Source of the DNA: Alphaproteobacteria bacterium
Lineage (GTDB): Bacteria > Pseudomonadota > Alphaproteobacteria > UBA9655
Direction of reading: 5' to 3'
DNA: 58,823 nucleotides
Assembly: GCA_027459605.1 (NCBI GenBank)
Contig: DAIDHR010000008.1
Coordinates: 1 to 58,823, forward strand
Below, piece after piece: positions 43,810 to 52,538 of the stretch (within the stretch, counting starts at the first letter, position 1; each line of letters starts with the position of its first letter). Made by a program: the position numbers and the translations under genes. The notes under the pieces were generated by a model. The model was not told the DNA's origin. It ran no database searches and saw only the letters and a program-made list of their open reading frames with translations.

Positions 43810-45212
43810 ATTTCCCCTCTTAAAGACTCTCTTAAATCCTTATCAAAGCCATAAAATCGAGCCTTTGGAGCAAATTGAGGAGTTACACCGGAAGGCTTAA
43901 AAATTCCGCTTATATGTGACCTTCCCCTTTCCACATCCACAATATCTTCTTTATATTCAAAGGTAAAAAGATCATGAGTCATAATGACATCTCCCTCAAG
44001 CCCGGTTATCTCACAAACTTCCGTTATCCGACGAACCCCATCTCTCATCCGTTCCGTATGAATGATCAAATTAACAGCCCCCACTATCAGAGAGCGGGCT
44101 ACCTTCGTAGGCATCTCAAATCCAGATAAAGATAACATATTTTCAAGACGTGTTAGTGACTCTCGGGGCCGATTCGCATGAATTGTGGACATTGAACCAT
44201 CATGACCTGTATTCATGGCTTGAAGCATATCAATCGTTTCATCTCCGCGAACCTCACCCACAATAATCCGGTCAGGTCGCATCCGCAGAGCATTGCGAAC
44301 CAAATCACGTATTGTAACCTCCCCTTCGCCTTCTATATTGGGGGGACGACTTTCAAGTCGAACAACATGGGGTTGTTGAAGCCTAAGCTCTGCCGAGTCT
44401 TCAATTGTAACAATACGCTCACTAGGGTCAATAAGCTGTGACATAGCATTTAAGAGTGTAGTCTTCCCCGAACCCGTCCCTCCAGAAATTAATATATTTA
44501 GGCGGCTACCGGCAGCAATCTTTAATAGGAGAGCCATTTGATATGATAGACTCCCCATTTCAACCATTTTATCAAGTGTGAACTCAACTCGAGAAAATTT
44601 TCTTATGGAAACGGCTGTCCCATCTAAAGCAAGCGGGGGCATAATAATGTTCACACGACTTCCATCAGGAAGACGCGCATCCACCATAGGGCTTGCTTCA
44701 TCAACTCGCCTCCCTACACGACTTGCAATACGCCGTGCAATTTGTTGAAGATGAGCTTCATCATGAAACTTGAGGTTAATTTTTTCAAGTTTTCCCTGGC
44801 GCTCTATATACACACTTTGGGGACCATTGACTAAAATATCCGTAATGGAATCGTCATAAATAATTTCCTCCAGTGGCCCTAAACCAATCATGTCATCCAC
44901 TAAGGACGAGGCAATTTGTTTCTGCTCTCTTACATTAATTCGAAGATTCTGTTCCACAACATAATCAATTACAAATTGTTCAACTTCGCGGCGCAATTGC
45001 TCTGGAGCCATTTGATTGGCCGCAATCAAATCAATTCTTTCCATGAGAGAGTCATAGATTTTCTTTTTGATAGATTTTAATGCATCTTGTTGAGAAGAAG
45101 AGATCGTTAAATCTTTATCATGAGCAAATGAAGGATCATTTTTCCGCTTTCCCTCCTTAGAAGAATAACGGACCTCCAAGAAATCACCCTCTTTTTCTTC
45201 ATTGCCTCCCAT
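43806..45212 (-). CDS. cpaF: Pilus assembly ATPase CpaF (TadA)
   Basis: Codes for 468 residues. A hexameric motor ATPase that powers Flp pilus extension and retraction. It has Walker [20 protein letters not shown], the Asp box in [25 protein letters not shown], Walker [21 protein letters not shown], and the His box [20 protein letters not shown]. The N-terminus is charged and partly disordered. It overlaps tadB by 4 bp. Confidence 0.97.
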   Translation of the reverse strand: MGGNEEKEGDFLEVRYSSKEGKRKNDPSFAHDKDLTISSSQQDALKSIKKKIYDSLMERIDLIAANQMAPEQLRREVEQFVIDYVVEQNLRINVREQKQIASSLVDDMIGLGPLEEIIYDDSITDILVNGPQSVYIERQGKLEKINLKFHDEAHLQQIARRIASRVGRRVDEASPMVDARLPDGSRVNIIMPPLALDGTAVSIRKFSRVEFTLDKMVEMGSLSYQMALLLKIAAGSRLNILISGGTGSGKTTLLNAMSQLIDPSERIVTIEDSAELRLQQPHVVRLESRPPNIEGEGEVTIRDLVRNALRMRPDRIIVGEVRGDETIDMLQAMNTGHDGSMSTIHANRPRESLTRLENMLSLSGFEMPTKVARSLIVGAVNLIIHTERMRDGVRRITEVCEITGLEGDVIMTHDLFTFEYKEDIVDVERGRSHISGIFKPSGVTPQFAPKARFYGFDKDLRESLRGEI

Positions 45213-45271
45213 TTTTTTCTCGTATTAAATTATCTCATTCTAGAGGAAATTATACTTAGAAAAAATTAAAA

Positions 45272-46474
45272 TTATTTTAATTTAAGTCTTTTAAAAAACC
45301 CTCCTATTCCCCCCACTACCTCTTCCGGCTTTCGAATTCCAAACATGTCATCCACAATTTCTCTTAGGGATTTAGCAAGGGGAACGTCCTCATCAACTAT
45401 GGTTCTCCCTTGATTAATGCAAGCCTTAGGAATAACAGAATCATAGGCAATAATATGATCAATCTTATGTTTTAGGGATTCTTCAAAATCTTCTAATCTA
45501 ATTTCATTTTGTGGAGATTCACCATACTTGTTAATGATAACAATGATCCGCCGTCCTGTTCCTTCAGACCCGAAAAGCTGAATTAGCCTGCCTGCATCTC
45601 TAAGACCTGCCAGTGAAGCCTCTGTCACAAGCAACATAACATTTGCACTACTAATGACATGGTGAGAGATATTATTAGAAAAGTGAGGCACATCAATAAG
45701 TACATAATGACATAGCTTTGATAAATAATTTAAAATTATTTCAATGCTGTTTGTTTTATACTTCACTGCTTCATCAAGCGGTTCTTCCGAACTCAAAACA
45801 AAAAAACGATCGTTTACGGAAGTGAGAAGCCTTTCCACAAAAACTTGATCCACCCGTTCTGGGTTCTCAAGAGCTTCCCGAAATCCAAGGCTAGTTTTTA
45901 AATTAAGATATAAAGAAAGAGTACCGAAATGAAGATCTAAGTCTACCGCAACAACTCGGCGGGCTCGCTCACCGGATAAAATAGCCGCTAAATTTGCGAG
46001 AATGAAAGTTGACCCTACTCCTCCTCGTGCTCCAGCTACAGCAACAAGCTTTCCTACCTTACTCTGAGTACCCTTTATTTTGTCCTCCTCAAAAATCATA
46101 CTTTTTAGAGCACGGCCTAAAATTTCAGAGAAAATTGGGCTGACCACATATTCAAAAATACCCAACTTCATCAGGTCGCGATAAAGTCCGACATCATTCC
46201 TGGTTCCAACTGCAATAATACCTACGCCTGGCTCAGCAACTTCTAATAGTCGACTTAGGTCAGATATGGGCAAATCAGATTTAGAAATATCAACAACTAA
46301 ATATTGGGGGGTTCGTTTGTGAGAAAATGTTTCAATTGCCTCTTTTATACCTCCTTTTAAGATTTCCCCCTGTGATATATTTATAGCTTTAGCGGCTTCA
46401 CGCACAACTTCAATATCACCAGGATCTTCAAGAAAGGCCGAAAAAGTAGAGATCTCAGGTTTGGCAGGAGGCAT
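45272..46474 (-). CDS. cpaE: Pilus localisation ATPase CpaE (TadZ)
   Basis: Codes for 400 residues. An N-terminal receiver-like domain is followed by a ParA/MinD-type ATPase with a deviant Walker A VAGARGGVGSTFILANLA, DLDLHFGTLSLYL and YVLIDVPHFSNN. In Caulobacter CpaE places the pilus machine at the pole. The final helix KRLKLK is basic. It starts on the base next to the cpaD stop. Confidence 0.94.
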   Translation of the reverse strand: MPPAKPEISTFSAFLEDPGDIEVVREAAKAINISQGEILKGGIKEAIETFSHKRTPQYLVVDISKSDLPISDLSRLLEVAEPGVGIIAVGTRNDVGLYRDLMKLGIFEYVVSPIFSEILGRALKSMIFEEDKIKGTQSKVGKLVAVAGARGGVGSTFILANLAAILSGERARRVVAVDLDLHFGTLSLYLNLKTSLGFREALENPERVDQVFVERLLTSVNDRFFVLSSEEPLDEAVKYKTNSIEIILNYLSKLCHYVLIDVPHFSNNISHHVISSANVMLLVTEASLAGLRDAGRLIQLFGSEGTGRRIIVIINKYGESPQNEIRLEDFEESLKHKIDHIIAYDSVIPKACINQGRTIVDEDVPLAKSLREIVDDMFGIRKPEEVVGGIGGFFKRLKLK

Positions 46475-47218
46475 TTAGTAGGCACCTCCCCCTGCACCAA
46501 CAGCTGCTGCTGCTGGAGGAGAAGTTGGTGTAGCTGTAGCATTTTCTGGAGATACGGTGGTAGACGTATCCATAAGTGCTTTCACCTGATCTGTTCGATA
46601 CCTGAGAACGCCTGCTGCTATAACATCTCCATCCGAATCTCCTTCTGGCCGTCCTAGGATCAAGTCTCTTGGATTGGCGACCATCATTCCTAGATTTGTC
46701 ATAACTGCACATCCAAAGTTACTATGGGTGTTTTCTTGGCGAGAATTACCCATGGTTTGTGAAAAATCTGCACAAGCTGGTGGAATAACCATATACCGCT
46801 CAATGGTGAGCTCGACATAAGATCCGGTTCTTCTTCTGAGACCAAGATGATCGCGATGACGTTTTCCGTAACGTTCTTCTTCGCAATAGTCTGAAGTAAT
46901 TAATTCATAAGGAATTCCAAACCTTAAAAGCTCTCTTTCAATTACTTTTATTCTTTCTTCGGAATGCCCCCCGTATTCTTCAAGAATGACATTGACAGCC
47001 CAAGGATTAAGCACAGTTTTCTTCAGAAATTTGAAAAGTTCTTTCTTTTCTTTCGCTTCCATATGAGGGGCATGAGCTGGATAATGTATTGTGTGAGTAA
47101 ATGCAAAACGCTCTACTTTATTTTCCTTTGGACTTTCTGCTGGAGTCCAATCTGAAACCTCGGGGGTGCATCCCGCCATAAGAATAAGAAGTGTAGCACT
47201 AATTTTAAAGAATTTCAT
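46475..47218 (-). CDS. cpaD: Pilus assembly lipoprotein CpaD
   Basis: Codes for 247 residues. Lipobox LILMAGC is followed by a CpaD domain: ERFAFTHTIHYPAHAPHM, VELTIERYMVIPPACADFSQ and NFGCAVMTNLGMMVANPRDL, the last two being diagnostic. It assists the outer membrane secretin CpaC. The C-terminus is an Ala/Pro/Thr tail ending GAGGGAY. Confidence 0.93.
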   Translation of the reverse strand: MKFFKISATLLILMAGCTPEVSDWTPAESPKENKVERFAFTHTIHYPAHAPHMEAKEKKELFKFLKKTVLNPWAVNVILEEYGGHSEERIKVIERELLRFGIPYELITSDYCEEERYGKRHRDHLGLRRRTGSYVELTIERYMVIPPACADFSQTMGNSRQENTHSNFGCAVMTNLGMMVANPRDLILGRPEGDSDGDVIAAGVLRYRTDQVKALMDTSTTVSPENATATPTSPPAAAAVGAGGGAY

Positions 47219-47244
47219 GTGTTCCTCATCTGACTTATACTCAT

Positions 47245-48843
47245 CTATTCTAGACTAAATCCTGCAGGCCCAACTAACCTAACTCCACCCGGACCAAAGT
47301 CAGGAGCTTGTCCCATATGAATGCCTGGTTTGATAAGACGGCGCTCAAAAATTTGTTCGACAAATGTAGCATACTTGATGCCATCTGTAGGCAAGAGCAT
47401 TTCTTTTCCTGAAGCTGGCTCAACAATAAACGGGGTTACTAAGATGACGAGTTCTGTATCCCCTCTCTGGAAACTATTAGAGCGGAAAAGCGCACCTAAA
47501 ACGGGTAAATCCCCAAGCCCTGGAAGAGAAGCTATTTGAGAATCAATGCTATTTTGCAAAAGGCCGGCAATTGCAAATGTTTGCCCACTCCCAAGCTGAA
47601 TCGTTGTTTCTGCACGCCGAGTTAGAATTCCTGGAACGGCAGTTCCATTGACGAAAATTCCAAGCTGATTATCAAGTTCGCTTACCTCAGGTCTAACGCG
47701 CATGCTGATGACGTTTCCATCAAGTACGGTTGGCGTAAAGTCCAAGCTCACCCCAAACGACTTAAAATCAATTGTAATGTTTCCTAATTGCTGAGGAACA
47801 GGATAAGGAAATTCACCACCTGCAAGAAAACTTGCCGTTTCGCCTGAAACACAAACAAGATTAGGTTCTGCTAAGATAGTTATCAATCCCTCCTGAGCGA
47901 GAGCATCAATTGCCAAGTTTAAATTGACGTGACTATTTTGAAAGTTAAAACCGACCGTATCGATAAAGGGGGTCGTTGCATTTCCGAGGGGTTGAGTTAT
48001 GCTAGTGACGTTATTCGTAGCAATAGGCAAAGCTGTAAAAGGAGCTCGTCCAATCAAAGTCCCAAAGTTAAAATTCCCCACATTTGAAAAAACAGCCTGC
48101 CAGTTAAATCCAAGTTCGTTAACGACATTTCTCTGAACTTCAGCTACTTTTACTCGCAAATTGACTTGAACAGGGGCTTTAATAGTCATGCGATTGAGAA
48201 CAGTCTTATCTTTTCCAACAAATTTATCGGCTAAAGATCTTATGTCCTCAGCAACCTTAGGTGTATCCACAACCCCTTCTAAAAGAACCCCATTTGGTAT
48301 TGGCTTTATTTCTACGAGCTCATGGGGATCATAAGGAGCAATCAACTCTCGAAGTTGCGTAAGGTTGATCGAAACCATGACATTTGCCTTTAAAATTTCC
48401 ACGCCTTTTTTATTAAAGGCATAAAATTGCGTTGCCCCGTAAGATTTTCCAAATATATAGGCCGTATGTTTATTTATGAGCTGTACATCCGCAACCTCTG
48501 GATTTACAATAAAAACCTCGGAAACACCCTCCTCAAATTTCACAAGTTGGGCCCCCCCAATATCAATTTTGACGGATTTAGGTTGCGCAGAAACTAAAGA
48601 GGCAATCATAATCATAAAAAAATACAAAACGATCATTTTTGTTTTATACTCAAAGGATTTCAAGTTTTCGGGCAGGCGACCGAGGGCAAGCACGATGAGC
48701 GCAGTCAACCTACGTGACAGAGCGCGAGCCCCAAAGGGCAACGCACCCCAAACTTGAAAAGCGCAGAGTATATGAATGAGAAGATGTTGCATCCCCCAAC
48801 CTTTTTTATTCATCATCCTATCGCTTTTGTAAATTGAAGACAT
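47245..48843 (-). CDS. cpaC: Pilus secretin CpaC (RcpA) with repeat-derived N-terminal insert
   Basis: Codes for 532 residues. The mature part has the pilus N-domain (KSVKIDIGGAQLVKFEEGVS), a BON-like domain (PNGVLLEGVVDTPKVAEDI) and a secretin domain ending in AGLLQNSIDSQIASLPGLGD and TELVILVTPFIVEP. It forms the outer membrane channel of the Flp pilus. Start ATG 48843 has AGGAG 7 bp ahead, inside cpaB. The first 69 residues are unusual: MSSIYKSDRMMNKKGWG is followed by about 42 residues encoded by palindromic repeat A, and only then by the signal-like MIVLYFFMIMIASLVSA. An internal start at 48636 would skip the repeat but lacks a clear ribosome site. Confidence 0.9.
   Translation of the reverse strand: MSSIYKSDRMMNKKGWGMQHLLIHILCAFQVWGALPFGARALSRRLTALIVLALGRLPENLKSFEYKTKMIVLYFFMIMIASLVSAQPKSVKIDIGGAQLVKFEEGVSEVFIVNPEVADVQLINKHTAYIFGKSYGATQFYAFNKKGVEILKANVMVSINLTQLRELIAPYDPHELVEIKPIPNGVLLEGVVDTPKVAEDIRSLADKFVGKDKTVLNRMTIKAPVQVNLRVKVAEVQRNVVNELGFNWQAVFSNVGNFNFGTLIGRAPFTALPIATNNVTSITQPLGNATTPFIDTVGFNFQNSHVNLNLAIDALAQEGLITILAEPNLVCVSGETASFLAGGEFPYPVPQQLGNITIDFKSFGVSLDFTPTVLDGNVISMRVRPEVSELDNQLGIFVNGTAVPGILTRRAETTIQLGSGQTFAIAGLLQNSIDSQIASLPGLGDLPVLGALFRSNSFQRGDTELVILVTPFIVEPASGKEMLLPTDGIKYATFVEQIFERRLIKPGIHMGQAPDFGPGGVRLVGPAGFSLE
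48645..48772. repeat. Palindromic repeat family A, copy inside cpaC
   Basis: A 128-bp element with inverted ends TATACTC and GAGTATA and inner TTTCAAGTTTTCGGGCAG near 48658-48676. Reverse-complemented, it aligns with 32548-32673 throughout (shared blocks CCCTTTGGG, GGTTGACT, GCTCATCGT). It is open in the cpaC frame and encodes roughly FQVWGALPFGARALSRRLTA then LIVLALGRLPENLKSFEYK. Confidence 0.88.
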
Positions 48844-48844
48844 C

Positions 48845-49651
48845 TTATTGCTCCTGCACCTGAATTTCACTTTTCTCACTTCCCCGTCTCAGAATAATAA
48901 GGTTTTCTTTATGGGGGGCTTCTTGTTCCTCTTTAGCTGGCGTCTCCTCGTAGACTTTTCCCTTTTTAATACTCTTCAAACTCAAACTTACGGCCCCTTC
49001 CTTAGCAGCTGCACTAATCTTTTCAGCTTGAGCAGGAGTCACTTCAAGGGTAACAACTTTGGGGGTCGTTTTTGGTTTTTCATGGGTAGAGGCCAACTCT
49101 AGATCTACAGCTAAGACCTTCACATTTTTAACAATTGTTCTACTTTCTACAATCGGCACTCCCCCAGGTCCCTGACCCGATTTAGATTGGATTACGTCCA
49201 CATGATCACCTGGTGCAATAAGACCACTGCTTACACTTTGGGCAGTCACATCAATAGAAATGGCTCGCATTCCTGGAGATATAAGAGCCGCCAAAATTCC
49301 CTTCTCGCCTGGCTTAATTAAATAGTCAGAAAGAACAGGTTCTCCTCGAGTGATATGGGTGCGAACAACTGATCCAGTTAGAGATTGGATGTCTAAAATC
49401 CCTTGTTTAATAAAGGTTGGCTCCATAGCTAGAACTGGCCAACTTTCCCATTTTAAATCACCGAGGTGGATAATATCACCTTCTTTAAGATTTTTTCCTG
49501 CAACAAGAATTTTATTTAGCTCAATTGCCTGTTGGGCTTCAGCTTTTTCTTTTTGCTTTTCTTCTTTAGTTAGGAAGATCCTTGTAAGAAAAGCAATCCC
49601 TATAGCCAGCAAAAGGGCTATTACTAACCCAACAATATCTCTAAGCCTCAT
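48845..49651 (-). CDS. cpaB: Pilus assembly protein CpaB (RcpC)
   Basis: Codes for 268 residues. One N-terminal membrane helix (IVGLVIALLLAIGIAFLTRI) is followed by a SAF domain (ILVAGKNLKEGDIIHLGDLKW) and the RcpC core RAISIDVTAQSVSSGLIAPGDHVDVI. It is a periplasmic partner of the secretin. The C-terminal tail is charged. The stop is one base before the chosen cpaC start. Confidence 0.93.
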   Translation of the reverse strand: MRLRDIVGLVIALLLAIGIAFLTRIFLTKEEKQKEKAEAQQAIELNKILVAGKNLKEGDIIHLGDLKWESWPVLAMEPTFIKQGILDIQSLTGSVVRTHITRGEPVLSDYLIKPGEKGILAALISPGMRAISIDVTAQSVSSGLIAPGDHVDVIQSKSGQGPGGVPIVESRTIVKNVKVLAVDLELASTHEKPKTTPKVVTLEVTPAQAEKISAAAKEGAVSLSLKSIKKGKVYEETPAKEEQEAPHKENLIILRRGSEKSEIQVQEQ

Positions 49652-49676
49652 TCCTGTTATCCCCTTTTATCAAAAA

Positions 49677-50228
49677 TTAATGCGTTATGAACATCATGAG
49701 TATTGATCCAGTGGCAATTGCAACTCCATAAGGAATCATGCGTGGCGGAATATTTTCTCTTTTTTCCCTTTCGGGGCCAGAACCACTTCCTATCCATACA
49801 TATTGAAGAAATGGAAAACGAGTCTCTCCTTTTTGAAAAAGTGTCCACATCAAATCCGACCCTCGAAGAATGTAAGGTTGTAGCACCAAACAAATAACAG
49901 CAAGGACCCCACCTGCCACAGCTATCAGAAGGATGAGTTGGAAAACCTTTGCAAATCCGAACCAAATAGATACAACTGCCAAATACTTGGCATCTCCCGC
50001 CCCCATATATTGGAGTGAAAATAAACCAAAGGCAACGATAAGGACCACCCCAAAAATTACAAGGGACATTAAAAGCTCATCAGGACTTAAATAAAAAGGA
50101 GCATAAAGCCCATAAATGACAAGGAGAGCCCCCAAAAAAATATTGGGAATCCGATAAAAACTGAAATCATATATAGCAATAATGACATTAATGAGCACAA
50201 ATACTGCGTTTATGGAAACGAGTGTCAT
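49677..50228 (-). CDS. cpaA: Prepilin peptidase CpaA (TadV)
   Basis: Codes for 183 residues with about five membrane helices. This A24 aspartic peptidase keeps both active-site Asp regions: AIYDFSFYRIPN and YMGAGDAKYLA. It should process the pseudopilins encoded at 40949-41854 and the missing major pilin. No N-methyltransferase domain is present, as is usual for CpaA. Confidence 0.93.
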   Translation of the reverse strand: MTLVSINAVFVLINVIIAIYDFSFYRIPNIFLGALLVIYGLYAPFYLSPDELLMSLVIFGVVLIVAFGLFSLQYMGAGDAKYLAVVSIWFGFAKVFQLILLIAVAGGVLAVICLVLQPYILRGSDLMWTLFQKGETRFPFLQYVWIGSGSGPEREKRENIPPRMIPYGVAIATGSILMMFITH

Positions 50229-50237
50229 TGCTTCTCC

Positions 50238-51050
50238 CTAATAGTACCTCCCCTGCACCTTTCGAAATTGATCCAAGGGAACTGTATGATCCTTTGCAAT
50301 CATTCCTGAAAACTCTTGTGTTCTTTGAATAGCCTCTATGTAGCTTATATTATTCATAACCATGCTATCTGAAAGGTCTATTCTCCCTATTTTTTTTGCT
50401 AACTTTGTATTGCCAGCTAATGCATAAGCAAGGGCTAGATTCTGCCGAACACGTGGAGTTGCATTGGGCAAACTTGCTAGTCTTTCTAAAATACGAATGG
50501 CTTCCATTGTATTTCCTGTCAAAGCCATGGAGAGAGCCAAGTTACTTTCATAAGATACATTTAAGGGATCAAGTTCCATGGCCGCTCGATAGTGAATTTG
50601 TGCTGCATCATAATCCCCCATAAGATCAAGAGCTATTCCATACCCATTTAATGCCTTTACATCCCGCGGATTAATTTTAAGTGCACAATCGAACATTTTT
50701 ATGGCATTTTCTGGCTGATCCATGACGAGGTAAACGAGCCCCAACCCTGTATGAGCTGCTGCCGATTTTGGGAACAAGGCAATGGCTTTATCAAAAACGT
50801 TTTTGGCCTCAACAGTTGAATTCCCATCCAAAAGTGACATCCCTAATCCGATATAGGCCTTTTCGCAGCTCGGACACTCTTTGATAATGTCTCGATAATC
50901 ATGAACTGCCTGAGGAATGTCCCCGCGCGACCGAGCCATTTCCGCAACCTTCATATTGGGATGGTCTTCATAAGGAGGCGTCACGAGGTCAGTTGTGCAC
51001 CCTGACAAGAATGAAATAAAACCTACCCTGCATAATATTTTCCAGGACAT
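50238..51050 (-). CDS. tadD: TPR lipoprotein TadD
   Basis: Codes for 270 residues. Lipoprotein signal with FLSGC is followed by four to five TPR repeats (e.g. KAYIGLGMSLLDGNSTVEAK, AHTGLGLVYLVMDQPENAIKMF, ALNGYGIALDLMGDYDAAQIHY). TadD acts as a pilotin-like factor for the secretin. It is the first gene of the minus-strand cpa/tad run, with the CtrA-like promoter just upstream. Confidence 0.92.
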   Translation of the reverse strand: MSWKILCRVGFISFLSGCTTDLVTPPYEDHPNMKVAEMARSRGDIPQAVHDYRDIIKECPSCEKAYIGLGMSLLDGNSTVEAKNVFDKAIALFPKSAAAHTGLGLVYLVMDQPENAIKMFDCALKINPRDVKALNGYGIALDLMGDYDAAQIHYRAAMELDPLNVSYESNLALSMALTGNTMEAIRILERLASLPNATPRVRQNLALAYALAGNTKLAKKIGRIDLSDSMVMNNISYIEAIQRTQEFSGMIAKDHTVPLDQFRKVQGRYY

Positions 51051-51073
51051 CGCCCTACCCCTATCAAACGTTT

Positions 51074-51109
51074 TTTATACTTAAAGACTAAAAATTAACA
51101 CAAAATTAA
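51074..51109 (-). promoter_or_regulatory. Candidate CtrA-activated promoter of the tad operon
   Basis: On the minus strand TTAATTTTGTGTTAA (51109-51095), a perfect TTAA-N7-TTAA, is followed after 15 bp by TATAAA (51079-51074). The ATG of tadD is 24 bp further. A CtrA box over -35 is the known layout of CtrA-activated promoters, and CtrA controls pilus genes in Caulobacter. Confidence 0.5.
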
Positions 51110-51221
51110 TTAAATTTATGCCAGGAGCACCACACCTTTTTTCATTTTTTAGGGAGATGTTGCATAAAAACAACTTTCCTTACTCTTCCTCAAAATTTGC
51201 CTGGACAATTTCCCTTGATTT

Positions 51222-52454
51222 ATGAGACATACAAAAATGGTCTTAAAATCTATGAATCAAAGTCTATCACACACTCCCATTCCCTTTAGCATATGGGCTT
51301 TAGGGGCTGTTTCTTATTTTATGAAGATTTCAGCAACTATTATTTTTAGCCTAAGCCCCCTCTTTGTAACTCAAGTTTTAGGAGCAAGCCCTTTTATGTT
51401 AGGGGTGTTGGAGGGGTTTATCGAAGCCATTTCCTTATTCACTCGTATTTTTGCAGGCATTATCAGTGACATTATTCACAAAAGAAAAAGCATCATTGCT
51501 GTTGGTTATGTTTTAGCTTTGATTTCTCGGCCAATGCTTGCCCTTGCAACCAATATTAGCAGCGTATTTTTTGGCAGAGCCTTTGATCGAATCGGAAATG
51601 GACTGGATGCAACTCCGAGGGATGCTCTTGTGGGCGATCTTGCCCCTCCGCACATTAAGGGGGCCTGTTATGGCCTCAGAGAATCTTTATCTCGGGCAGG
51701 ATCGTTTACAGGATCACTTATGGCTGTTCTTCTTTTGTGGCTCACACAAAACAACTATTCCCTTGTTTTTTGGATTGGCTCGATTCCAACAGCTCTCGCT
51801 TTAATCCTCCTTCTTGCCTATGTTAAAGATCCGGTTAGCGAGAAGTATACCCATAAAAAATCAGCTCACAAACTTACCCTTCAGGACATTCTCCATTTAC
51901 CCCTCCTTTTTTGGTTGATCCTCCTTTTAAGCGGTCTTTTTATGATTTCAAATTTTTCAGGGGCTTTTTTACTCTTAAAAGCTGATCAAATTGGCCTTGA
52001 ACTTCACCTCGTTCCCCTCGTTTATGTTGTCCAAAACATTGCAACGGCCAGTACAGCTTACCCTGTAGGGTATTTATCAGATAAACTTGGCAGACGGTCT
52101 ATGATGGCTGTAGGGATCCTTCTTGTCATTTTCTCAGACCTTTTCTTGGCGAACGGAAGCTCAATTTTTATTGTCCTAGGGGGAGTCCTCTTGTGGGGAA
52201 TTCAAATGGGCATTTCTCAAAGTATCTTACCTGTTTTATTGGCCGATACATGTCCTCAAAATTTTAGGGGAACAGGGTTTGGACTTTTTCACCTTGTTAA
52301 TGGAATTTGCTTGATCATAGCCAATTCTCTTGCGGGATGGGTTTGGAGTACATCTGGACCTGCTTGGATGTTTTACACAAGTGCCTTTATTGCAGCTTTT
52401 TCAGCCCTTGTCTTACCCTTTATTCACAAACAATCCCGTAAAAAGTCTGATTAA
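51222..52454 (+). CDS. MFS transporter
   Basis: Codes for 410 residues with twelve hydrophobic segments in two halves. The A-like loops (GIISDIIHKRKSIIAVGY in the first half, GYLSDKLGRRSMMAVGI in the second) are the D-x2-GRR-type major facilitator motif. RAFDRIGNGLDATPRDALVGD resembles a subgroup found in many proteobacteria. The exported or imported compound is unknown. The upstream gap is shared with the divergent tad promoter. Confidence 0.88.
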   Translation: MRHTKMVLKSMNQSLSHTPIPFSIWALGAVSYFMKISATIIFSLSPLFVTQVLGASPFMLGVLEGFIEAISLFTRIFAGIISDIIHKRKSIIAVGYVLALISRPMLALATNISSVFFGRAFDRIGNGLDATPRDALVGDLAPPHIKGACYGLRESLSRAGSFTGSLMAVLLLWLTQNNYSLVFWIGSIPTALALILLLAYVKDPVSEKYTHKKSAHKLTLQDILHLPLLFWLILLLSGLFMISNFSGAFLLLKADQIGLELHLVPLVYVVQNIATASTAYPVGYLSDKLGRRSMMAVGILLVIFSDLFLANGSSIFIVLGGVLLWGIQMGISQSILPVLLADTCPQNFRGTGFGLFHLVNGICLIIANSLAGWVWSTSGPAWMFYTSAFIAAFSALVLPFIHKQSRKKSD

Positions 52455-52538
52455 AAGATATGGCTTGTTCACAAAAATAGAAAATTGTACATTTCTGCTC
52501 ATCAATAATCATTATAAAAACTCAAGCGGGGTCCTATT

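Noticed and set aside
45266-45280. TTAA-N7-TTAA at the end of cpaE, upstream of cpaF
   Set aside because: It partly overlaps coding sequence, and the nearest TATAAT on the minus strand is 11 bp away, not the 14-15 bp of the other sites. Likely an AT-rich coincidence.
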